The notes below the pieces were generated by a model. It was not told the DNA's origin. It did not search any database and saw nothing but the letters and a program-made list of their open reading frames with translations. This document shows positions 1 through 6,134 of a stretch of DNA of 6,489 nucleotides, piece by piece. The translations under genes and the position numbers were made by a program. How positions within the stretch are numbered: the first letter of the stretch is position 1; each line of letters starts with the position of its first letter. The stretch is from Chloroflexi bacterium UBA5177 (GTDB lineage Bacteria > Chloroflexota > UBA5177). Location of the stretch: assembly GCA_002413265.1 (NCBI GenBank), contig DHWR01000073.1, positions 1 to 6,489 on the forward strand, in the 5' to 3' direction.

Positions 1-1581
1 CCGGCTCCGGAGCGCCGGCGCCATAGAATCACCCATCATGCGACGCCCGTGGTGGAGGCGACCGCGATCCTGGCTTCGACGGGAGAGGCAAAAGGCCATT
101 CGCGACGACACAAGAAGCACAAGGCGAAGGCGACCCCTACCGCCAGTCCGACACCGCTGATCAATCTCAACACAGAGGACTCCATCGCCCCGGTAACCTG
201 CAACGGCCCGGGCAAACCAGTGGCGACCAAGCCCATTTTGAGTCCGCCCTATCACGGCTGGACGTCGATCGTCTCTTATTTCGATCACGACTCGCCGAAC
301 TTCTTGAAAGACGGCCTGATGATCACGGCAAACGGCGCCGAAGCTCGGCCCGATCTCGTGCACGTTCGCACGGATTTCCCCGCATACTGGAACCCGGATC
401 TCCGCCTGTACCTCGACTACGACGGGCACAACGGTTATGACTACGACCTGCTGTATCAGTCGGTGTACGCGGCGGCCGCCGGCAAGGTGGTGTTCGCCGC
501 CATGGAATACCCGACCATGCCCGCTCACGGCTACGGCAAGATGATCATGATCGCGCATCGCGGCGGCTACGTGACGCTGTACGGGCACCTCAGTAAGCTG
601 CTGGTGAAGAAGGGTCAGCGCGTCAAGCAAGGGCAGCGCATCGCCGTCAGCGGCAACAGCGGCCACTCGACCGGTCCGCACCTTCATTTCACGGTCTTCC
701 ATAACTGCACGCCAACGGATCCCTATGGCTGGTCCGGCGGTGGTCCGGACCCGCTGGTCTCGTACGCGAGTGAGAGCTCGACCTACCTCTGGAAGTCGGC
801 GCCTGAAGCGGTCAACCCTCTGCCCGCCTGGCCGGGGATCGGAGACATTCCTTCGGGCGCGGTGAAGCGCATCGTCCTGCTTCAGCTGCCGTCGGCTCGA
901 AGTGGCACCGCCGCATTCACCCGGGCTTTGCACGCGCTGGCGAAGCGCGTCGAGCAAAAGTTGGGCGGTTCCGGCCTCACAAAAATCGACATGCAACGAG
1001 GCGCGGTGGATACGACCGCGAACCTCTCGGCCAGCCAGATCTATCAGATACAGGGTGTGGTTTCGATCGTCGGGCCGGACGTGGTGGACGGAGCGCATGC
1101 CGACCTGCTGGAGGCCCTGGGACGAGCCGCGCTGGTCACCCGTCATAAGGAACTGAAGCTGACTCGATCGGGCGACTGGACGGGGTATCTGATGACCTGG
1201 CAGGGGCGCACGGTTCTGGTCGGCCGAGGGAAGCGCGGCGCCACGGTCAGCATGAGGATCCCGGCGGGTAAGGGTGGGGCGACGACCAGACGGGTGGTAG
1301 CGGACCCATCGAGCGGGACCTACGTGCTCGATCTCGGCAAGCTCTCGAGCGATCAGAAGCAAACGGTTCAGAAGGCGCTGCAACAGGCGGCCGGCACGAA
1401 GAGCGCCGTTCGGACGGTCAAGAGCGCAGCCCCGGCACGTGCGCGAGTCGCCTCACGGCCCTCAGCTACCTCGAGCGGAGATGAGGGTCTGTGGCTTGGC
1501 ATGTTGTTGCTGCTGGCCATCGCAGCCGGCGTGTTCGTTTCACGAAGGCACTTCGTATTCCCGAGGATTGGTCCTCGTTGA
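1..1581 (+). CDS. M23/LytM-family zinc metallopeptidase with C-terminal membrane anchor, 5' end probably outside window
   Basis: Predicted peptidoglycan endopeptidase (or regulator of one) acting outside the cytoplasmic membrane. The frame has no stop back to base 1. The first in-window start is GTG at 49, which lacks a Shine-Dalgarno and gives no signal peptide, so the true start is probably upstream. Counting from that GTG (510 aa): a His/Lys-rich basic stretch at about 17-28, a Pro/Thr-rich linker to about 36, then the M23 domain at about 115-240. The metal motif HxxxD is H127/D131, the YGH motif is H180, and HLH is H211/H213. H127, D131 and H213 should bind zinc, and H180/H211 should be catalytic, so the site looks intact. 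Residues about 265-450 match no family I recognise. An Ala/Arg/Ser linker leads to one hydrophobic helix at about 481-498, followed by a basic tail (RRH), suggesting a membrane anchor. The M23 assignment is strong; the exact substrate is unknown. Confidence 0.88.
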   Translation, partial: PAPERRRHRITHHATPVVEATAILASTGEAKGHSRRHKKHKAKATPTASPTPLINLNTEDSIAPVTCNGPGKPVATKPILSPPYHGWTSIVSYFDHDSPNFLKDGLMITANGAEARPDLVHVRTDFPAYWNPDLRLYLDYDGHNGYDYDLLYQSVYAAAAGKVVFAAMEYPTMPAHGYGKMIMIAHRGGYVTLYGHLSKLLVKKGQRVKQGQRIAVSGNSGHSTGPHLHFTVFHNCTPTDPYGWSGGGPDPLVSYASESSTYLWKSAPEAVNPLPAWPGIGDIPSGAVKRIVLLQLPSARSGTAAFTRALHALAKRVEQKLGGSGLTKIDMQRGAVDTTANLSASQIYQIQGVVSIVGPDVVDGAHADLLEALGRAALVTRHKELKLTRSGDWTGYLMTWQGRTVLVGRGKRGATVSMRIPAGKGGATTRRVVADPSSGTYVLDLGKLSSDQKQTVQKALQQAAGTKSAVRTVKSAAPARARVASRPSATSSGDEGLWLGMLLLLAIAAGVFVSRRHFVFPRIGPR

Positions 1582-1633
1582 GGTCGGATTCCGGCGCGTC
1601 CCGAGACACGGCTTGAACGTTCTGCGTAAGGCG

Positions 1634-2335
1634 ATGGCCAAGGAGGTCGTCGAGCTGAAGCCCGTGCTGGATACGGTGTACGGCTCGATCCTCCGTTTTC
1701 AGCGAGACCGCACGATCGTCAACGAGCATCGGATGCGGGAGGCGATGGAACCGGCCATCGATCGCCTCATGAACTTTCGTTCGCTCCTGCCCTCGTACAA
1801 GCAGGCGGACTTCGCGGCCCTAAATGAGAACTGGCAACAGCTCTCAGCCCACGACCTGATCATGCTGTTCGATCACTGTGTGAGCGGCATGCACGTTGAA
1901 CTGGAGCGCAAACGTTCCGCGTCCGAAGCGCAGCAGCCCTGGACTCGGGAACTGATCGGGTTGCTCGATGGCTACCGAGCGGCCGGAGCAGTCGTTGCGA
2001 TGCCGGGAGAGTTCCTATGCAGTGGGATCGCCGCATCCGGGGGTCGGGCGCAGGGGACCGCCCGAGTGGTTCGAGAGTCCGGCTCATTCGACTCTCTGAA
2101 AGAGGGAGAAATCCTGGTCTGCCGCTTCACGCTTCCCGAGTTGGTGCGGTACTTCACTCGATTGGCGGCGCTGGTGACTGACGAAGGGGGAGCGCTCTCG
2201 CACGCCGCGATACTCGCGCGCGAGCATCACCTCCCCGCGGTGACCGGATGCGGAGATGCCACGACGGTCATCAAGACTGGAGACTCGATCAACGTGGATG
2301 GGGATTTCGGGCTGGTCAACTCTGTCCAGGTCTGA
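1634..2335 (+). CDS. Stand-alone PEP-utilising enzyme mobile (phosphohistidine swivelling) domain protein
   Basis: A 233 aa protein whose C-terminal part (about 125-233) matches the PEP-utilising mobile domain. This is the swivelling His domain that carries phosphate between active sites in PEP synthase, pyruvate phosphate dikinase, PTS enzyme I and rifampin phosphotransferase. The hallmark is the run VTDEGGALSHAAILARE at about 181-197, with the expected phosphorylated His at H190, followed by PAVTG. The N-terminal 120 residues look mostly helical and match no domain I recognise. No ATP-grasp or PEP-binding barrel is present, so by itself it cannot be a full phosphotransferase. The start chosen is ATG 1634, with GTAAGG just upstream but closely spaced; TTG at 1613 or 1568 is also in frame, and the latter would overlap the M23 stop. 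It lies 52 bp after the M23 gene on the same strand, so co-transcription is possible. The domain call is strong; the cellular role is unknown. Confidence 0.8.
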   Translation: MAKEVVELKPVLDTVYGSILRFQRDRTIVNEHRMREAMEPAIDRLMNFRSLLPSYKQADFAALNENWQQLSAHDLIMLFDHCVSGMHVELERKRSASEAQQPWTRELIGLLDGYRAAGAVVAMPGEFLCSGIAASGGRAQGTARVVRESGSFDSLKEGEILVCRFTLPELVRYFTRLAALVTDEGGALSHAAILAREHHLPAVTGCGDATTVIKTGDSINVDGDFGLVNSVQV

Positions 2336-2341
2336 TCCGGC

Positions 2342-2884
2342 TCACTTGACTACCCGCAGCAAGAGGTTCGTCGCGCTTGGCGCCTCGCTCAAGCTGAGGA
2401 CTTCGAGCTTGACCTTGGTGCCGCCGGGGTAATCGAACACGCGGACGCCGTCGCCCAGCAGGACGGGCGCGATGCACACAAAGATCTCGTCGAGCACCCC
2501 CGCATCGAGACATTGCCTTGCCACCTCAGCGCCAAGGACGGCGATGTGCTTGTCACCGGCGGCGGCTTGGGCAGCTGCGATGCCGCTTTCGAGATCGCCG
2601 ACGAAGGTGATGCCGGGCACGGGAATGTCGGGGACGTGGTGGGTAAGCACGAACTGAGGTCCTGACCATCCGCCCCCATAGGGCCCCCCTTCGTGGGGCG
2701 TGTTCTTGTAGGGATCGTCGCCGTGGAAGGTGCGGTTGCCTACCAGAAGCGCGCCGACCTTGATCATGATCTCGTCCACGGCCGGATTGGGCCCGAGGTA
2801 GTCGATCATCCAAGACGCGTCACCACCCGGCCCGGCGATGAAGCCGTCCAGTGACATGGTGAACTGCCATTGCAGCTTGGCCAT
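2342..2884 (-). CDS. Dihydrofolate reductase family protein (RibD C-terminal domain fold)
   Basis: A 180 aa single-domain protein, the usual length for stand-alone members of the RibD C-terminal/DHFR-like family, which are generally NAD(P)H-dependent reductases of unknown substrate. Visible family features are the N-terminal strand and loop TMSLDGFIAGPGGD (about 9-22), VGNRTF (about 48-53), GGGWSGPQFVLTHH (about 70-83), the nucleotide-binding-type segment AVLGAEVARQCLDAG (about 115-129), and DEIFVCIAPVLLGDG (about 132-146) before the C-terminal strand. The start at ATG 2884 is supported by a strong Shine-Dalgarno. The stop lies only 6 bp from the stop of the convergent phosphohistidine-domain gene, leaving no room for a separate terminator. 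It is not a true FolA: the organisation is that of the YwjB/YyaP-like group. Family call is firm; reaction is not known. Confidence 0.88.
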   Translation of the reverse strand: MAKLQWQFTMSLDGFIAGPGGDASWMIDYLGPNPAVDEIMIKVGALLVGNRTFHGDDPYKNTPHEGGPYGGGWSGPQFVLTHHVPDIPVPGITFVGDLESGIAAAQAAAGDKHIAVLGAEVARQCLDAGVLDEIFVCIAPVLLGDGVRVFDYPGGTKVKLEVLSLSEAPSATNLLLRVVK

Positions 2885-2888
2885 GATC

Positions 2889-2895
2889 TCCCTCC
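2889..2895 (-). promoter_or_regulatory. Shine-Dalgarno of the DHFR-family gene
   Basis: On the minus strand GGAGGGA lies immediately upstream of ATG 2884, with the GGAGG core 6 nt from the start codon. It is the best ribosome binding site in the window and fixes the start of the 180 aa protein. Confidence 0.75.
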
Positions 2896-2998
2896 GTACG
2901 CATCAGTTTCGCTGAACCGTGTTGAGGCGGCGGATCGGGCGGAATCCTACCATCGTTCTTCGCGCTCGAGGCTTGAATTCCGGTTGCTATCGTGGTGT

Positions 2999-3964
2999 GT
3001 GGACGAACGCTACGTCGCCATCGATCTCGGTGGCACGATGACTCGCATCGCGCTTTCGGACCGAGATCTCCACCTCAGCGGCGTGATCAAGCAAGCCTCG
3101 GACCACAGCCGGGGACCTGCCGGCATCGTCGACCAGATTGGGAAGATGCTGGATGCCGCACTGTCGGCTACCGACACACCGCGGGAGGTTCTGAAGCGCG
3201 GGGTGGTGGCGAGCCCAGGGCCGCTCGACGCGAACACCGGCGTCGTTCATGGCGCGCCGAACCTGCCGGGTTGGGAGAACGAGGTGCCCCTCCGCGAGCT
3301 GGTAGAGGATCGTCTGCAGATACCGGTTCAGCCGTGGAACGACGCCGATGTCGCCGCCGTAGGAGAGCACCGGCGCGGGGCGGGCCGGGGAGCTCGAAAC
3401 CTCGTCTACCTTACGGTCAGCACCGGGATCGGCGGTGGAGTCATCATCGAGGGAAAATTGCTGCTCGGCTCTCGAGGAATAGCCGGGGAGATCGGGCACG
3501 CGACGATCGATCTCAATGGCCCCCTTTGTAAGTGCGGGAACATTGGCTGCCTGGAAGTTTTGGCCTCGGGTGCCAATATCGGAAGACGGTATCGGGAAGC
3601 GCTTGATGCGGCGGCTTTTCAACGGGGCGGCATGGACGAACGTAAAAACGGAACGGCGGCTGATCTCTGTCGTGCCGCCGCCGAAGGCGACCCGCTGGCG
3701 GGACGAGTGTGGTCCGAATGCATGCGTGCCCTGGGTTTTGGGGTCGTCAACTGCATTCACATCTTCAATCCAGAGCGCGTGGTGATCGGCGGTGGGGTGA
3801 CGAATGCCGGCGAGATGTTGTTCGGTCCGGTTCGCGAGATCGTCGCCAAACACGCCATGAAGCTGCCGCGAGAGGGGGTGGAGATCGTTCGGGCCGAGCT
3901 CAGGGATGACGCCGGGTTGTATGGAGCCGCCTCGCTGGCAATCGACGGGACGGGAGCTACCTAG
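2999..3964 (+). CDS. ROK-family sugar kinase, probable glucokinase
   Basis: A 321 aa cytoplasmic protein, typical ROK length, predicted to phosphorylate glucose or a related hexose with ATP. From GTG 2999: the N-terminal phosphate motif AIDLGGTMTRIAL at about 7-19; SPGPLD at about 72-77; APNLPGW at about 86-92, a sugar-binding segment usual in ROK glucokinases; NDADVAA at about 114-120 with the likely catalytic base D115; STGIGGG at about 141-147; EIGH at 164-167; and the ROK zinc motif CKCGNIGC with C177, C179 and C184, completed by H167. The ATP-side motif VVIGGGV is at about 261-267. All key residues are present. No helix-turn-helix precedes the kinase domain, so it is an enzyme and not a ROK repressor. 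GTG 2999 puts the phosphate motif at the usual distance from the N-terminus but lacks a clear Shine-Dalgarno; TTG 2984 is an alternative. The gene is divergent from the DHFR-family gene over 114 bp. Specificity could also be N-acetyl-hexosamine, fructose or mannose. Confidence 0.9.
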   Translation: MDERYVAIDLGGTMTRIALSDRDLHLSGVIKQASDHSRGPAGIVDQIGKMLDAALSATDTPREVLKRGVVASPGPLDANTGVVHGAPNLPGWENEVPLRELVEDRLQIPVQPWNDADVAAVGEHRRGAGRGARNLVYLTVSTGIGGGVIIEGKLLLGSRGIAGEIGHATIDLNGPLCKCGNIGCLEVLASGANIGRRYREALDAAAFQRGGMDERKNGTAADLCRAAAEGDPLAGRVWSECMRALGFGVVNCIHIFNPERVVIGGGVTNAGEMLFGPVREIVAKHAMKLPREGVEIVRAELRDDAGLYGAASLAIDGTGAT

Positions 3965-3991
3965 CCGAGATTCTGTCGCCTCGGATCCGCC

Positions 3992-4807
3992 TCAGGGCTT
4001 GATATCGAGGAGCTCGGGTGTCTGGTCTCTTTCGAGCACCACCTGGGTCGCACCGGTTTGCGGGTGGCGCGTCCGAAGTAAAGGCGCGCCGAAGATCGAT
4101 AACGCGTCGTCTCTTTCGAGAATCTCGTTCGGCTTGCCGTCGGCCACGATCTCGCCACGGTTCATCACGGCGAGACGTTCAAAGTACAGAGACGAGAGGT
4201 TGAGGTCGTGCATCACCGCCAGGACGCCGATGTCGCGGTCGGCGCGGAGTTTGACCAGGAGCTCGAGTAGGCTGTGCTGATGATGGAGATCGAGGTGGAC
4301 GGTGGGCTCGTCGAGTAGCAGATAGCGCGTCTGCTGCGCCAGGGCCATGGCCAGCATCACGCGCTGCTGCTCGCCGCCCGACAGCTCGTTGAAGACGCGC
4401 GAGGCGAATGACGAAACACCGGTGGCATCCATTGCCGAGCGAACCGCGCTGCGATCCACGGAAGAAAGCGGCCGCAACAGGTGTGCGTACGCGCTTCGTC
4501 CCATCTCGACCACCGCTTCGACCGGGAAGCCCAGGTGCGGCTCGAGATGTTGCGGCACGACGGCGATCAGCCGAGCGCGATCACGCTCCGAGATACGCCG
4601 CAGGTCGGTGCCGTCGAGACTGATGGAGCCTTGTTCAGGCCGCAGCACGCCGCTCAGCACTCTCAGCAACGTGGTCTTGCCGGAACCATTGGGACCCGCC
4701 AGAGCCACCATCTCTCCACGAGATAGCCCGAATGAAACGGAGCGAAGTACCGGCGTGGTGGTGTAGGCGAATGACGCGGACTGAGCCCGCAAGCCCTCAG
4801 ATTGCAT
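3992..4807 (-). CDS. ABC importer ATP-binding protein, BtuD/FecE/HmuV family
   Basis: A 271 aa cytoplasmic ATPase that would power import through the adjacent FecCD-type permease. All nucleotide-binding motifs are intact: Walker A GPNGSGKTT at 38-46, Q-loop VPQH with Q86, ABC signature LSGGEQQRV at 142-150, Walker B YLLLDEP at 162-168 with catalytic E167, and H-loop H200 in VMHDLN. The arrangement, including the GFPVEAVVEMGR segment at about 93-104 and HDLN after the H-loop, is typical of iron-siderophore, haem and cobalamin importers. A tail of about 30 residues after 240 is not part of the conserved core. Its ATG (4807) lies inside the end of the permease gene, an 11 nt overlap, and has little Shine-Dalgarno, so translational coupling is likely. 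It ends 27 bp from the convergent ROK kinase. The substrate cannot be told from the ATPase alone. Confidence 0.93.
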   Translation of the reverse strand: MQSEGLRAQSASFAYTTTPVLRSVSFGLSRGEMVALAGPNGSGKTTLLRVLSGVLRPEQGSISLDGTDLRRISERDRARLIAVVPQHLEPHLGFPVEAVVEMGRSAYAHLLRPLSSVDRSAVRSAMDATGVSSFASRVFNELSGGEQQRVMLAMALAQQTRYLLLDEPTVHLDLHHQHSLLELLVKLRADRDIGVLAVMHDLNLSSLYFERLAVMNRGEIVADGKPNEILERDDALSIFGAPLLRTRHPQTGATQVVLERDQTPELLDIKP

Positions 4808-5864
4808 AGTCGCGGCGGCTGCGGCGGAGCAGGTGCAAAAAGAATGGCGCGCCCAGGATGGCGGCCATGACGCCCAGTGGGATCTCGGTCGGAGCTAGTA
4901 AGGTGCGGGCGACGAGATCCGTGAGGATCAGGAATCCTGCGCCACCGAGGGCGACGGCGGGAACCAGCATACGATGTCCCGGGCCGTAGATCATGCGCGC
5001 CGCGTGCGGGACCACCAGACCCACGAACGGCACGATGCCCGAAAGCGTGACGGCGATGGAAGTAAGCAGGGCCGCCAGTACGATGGCTGCCAACTTAAGC
5101 CGCTCGACGCGAACCCCGAGATGTGCCGCCTGCTCCTCTCCCAAGAGGATGACGTCGAGATGCCGCGACATCAGATAGACCGCGGCCGCCCCGAGCAAGA
5201 CGATCGGCACACCAACGCCAAGCTGACTCCAGCTCTCGATGGCCACTCCTCCCATGGTCCAGGTCATCATCTCGTCCAGGCGGTGGTTCGCCTCGGCCAG
5301 AAACGAGGTCGCCGAGATCAGGAAGGAGGAGAGGACGAAGCCGGCCAGCAGCAGCGTGACCACAGGAGTTCGTCCCGAGGTGCGAGCAAGCCCGTACACG
5401 AAGAGGACTGTAACCAGCGCGCCGCAGAAAGCGGCGATCTGAAGCGGGCCGAAGCCCAGCACGTCGAATGTCACGGGCGAAAGAATCGCGATGGTCACCC
5501 CGAGCTGCGCGCCGGCGGCCGTGCCGATGACGTAGGGATCGGCCAGGGGGTTGCGAAGTACCGCTTGGAAGAGCAGGCCCGCCAGAGCCAGCGCGGCACC
5601 CACGAACCCTACACCGACCACGCGGGGAAAGCGGATCGACCAGATGATCGCCTCGTCACCTGCCGGCCAGGTGGTGTGGCCATGCAGGATGCCGAGCTTG
5701 GTCAAAATGACCGATAGAGTCTCTCCGGCGGGCACGTTGACGGCGCCATACATGGTGGCGAGAACCACCGCGACCAGCAGCCCTAGAATCAGAGGTAAGA
5801 GCCTCAGAATCGCCGGAAGTTTCTGTGCAGGATAGAGGCGTGAAATCGCGTTGAATTGGGCCAT
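4797..5864 (-). CDS. FecCD/BtuC-family ABC importer permease (iron-siderophore, haem or cobalamin type)
   Basis: A 355 aa polytopic inner-membrane protein, standard length for the FecCD family, which forms the dimeric channel of type II importers with about ten helices. The first membrane segment lies at about 21-40. Family blocks: IRFPRVVGVGFVGAALALAG at about 77-96, followed by QAVLRNPLADPYVIGTAAGA (about 100-119); FVLSS near 176-180; the SGIVPFVGLVVPHAAR block (about 275-290) that contacts the ATPase; and the C-terminal PTEIPLGVMAAILGAPFFL (about 325-343). The start at ATG 5864 gives a short cytoplasmic N-terminus of about 20 residues; no strong Shine-Dalgarno precedes it. It is first in a two-gene operon with the overlapping ATPase. 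No periplasmic binding protein or TonB-dependent receptor gene lies in the window, so the substrate is open: cobalamin, haem and ferric siderophores are all possible. Confidence 0.93.
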   Translation of the reverse strand: MAQFNAISRLYPAQKLPAILRLLPLILGLLVAVVLATMYGAVNVPAGETLSVILTKLGILHGHTTWPAGDEAIIWSIRFPRVVGVGFVGAALALAGLLFQAVLRNPLADPYVIGTAAGAQLGVTIAILSPVTFDVLGFGPLQIAAFCGALVTVLFVYGLARTSGRTPVVTLLLAGFVLSSFLISATSFLAEANHRLDEMMTWTMGGVAIESWSQLGVGVPIVLLGAAAVYLMSRHLDVILLGEEQAAHLGVRVERLKLAAIVLAALLTSIAVTLSGIVPFVGLVVPHAARMIYGPGHRMLVPAVALGGAGFLILTDLVARTLLAPTEIPLGVMAAILGAPFFLHLLRRSRRDYAI

Positions 5865-6134
5865 CGGCAGTGACAGGCAAGGCTATCACGCTGTTCCAAT
5901 TTGCGGTGCTAGTCGGGCTGAATCCGACATGCTTGGACTCCGCGGTTTCGCCTGGTACCCATACCCCGGAGTAACTCGGGAATGGGCGAGTCGCGCTCGC
6001 CCATTCCGCCAGGCAGGGCGGCCTAGCAATTCGTCACGGCGTTCTCACTGCTTACTGTCTGTCTACCGCCGCGCTCGCTGGAGGACCACGAAATCGCTGT
6101 TCTGAGGGCACAGGGCGGATATCCGGCCGGTAAC
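5865..6134. other. Gene-free stretch between permease operon and transposase
   Basis: No credible gene is seen on either strand. It must hold the promoter of the leftward permease-ATPase operon and the 5' flank of the rightward transposase remnant, though I see no convincing -35/-10 pair for either. It contains a strong hairpin at 5979-6007, a smaller imperfect one abutting it (about 5965-5980, GAG/CTC and CCC/GGG arms with one bulged G), and a weak 5 bp stem-loop at 5912-5928 (GTCGG/CCGAC). Confidence 0.5.
5979..6007. repeat. Perfect 12 bp inverted repeat, REP-like hairpin beside transposase
   Basis: The arms GGAATGGGCGAG (5979-5990) and CTCGCCCATTCC (5996-6007) are exactly complementary around a 5 nt loop TCGCG. 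No T-run follows on either strand, so it is not a standard intrinsic terminator. It lies 127 bp before the first ATG of a RAYT-like transposase and abuts a smaller imperfect hairpin. This layout resembles the palindromes carried at the ends of IS200-like and REP-associated elements, so it may mark the left end of this element. The structure is certain; the role is inferred. Confidence 0.65.

Noticed and set aside
1439..1633. N-terminal extension of the phosphohistidine-domain protein back to GTG 1439.
   Set aside because: It would overlap the M23 gene by 143 nt, and the extra residues have the Cys/Trp/Ser-rich composition of an out-of-frame translation of that gene.
2922..2998. Promoter for the ROK kinase (TTGAGG at 2922 or TTGAAT at 2973 as -35).
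   Set aside because: No acceptable -10 lies at the right spacing; the candidates match TATAAT poorly or sit on top of the start codon.
2987..3853. Long minus-strand open frame (288 aa) opposite the ROK kinase.
   Set aside because: The plus-strand kinase has all ROK motifs throughout; the antisense translation has no recognisable family and is a high-GC shadow.
3965..3984. Small inverted repeat CCGAG/CTCGG between the convergent ROK kinase and ABC ATPase genes, as a terminator.
   Set aside because: The stem is 5 bp with a 10 nt loop and no T-run on either side, too weak to call.
4974..5717. Long plus-strand open frame (247 aa) opposite the permease gene.
   Set aside because: It is antisense to a fully conserved FecCD permease; its Arg/Gln/Asp-rich translation has no domain features and is what high-GC codon bias produces opposite a membrane protein.
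5865..6051. Possible cobalamin riboswitch upstream of the permease on the minus strand: a 7 bp closing repeat (GCAGTGA at 5867-5873 with TCACTGC at 6045-6051) and pieces such as GGGTACCAGGCGAAACC and CACCGCAA.
   Set aside because: The B12 box, normally close to AGCCAGGAGACCTGCC, is not present: the sequence before the start has AGCC and CTGCC at the wrong spacing. The core GGGAA...GGTG...CCCGCAA is only loosely matched, and a 7 bp repeat in 190 bp is expected by chance. A covariance-model search with RF00174 would decide.
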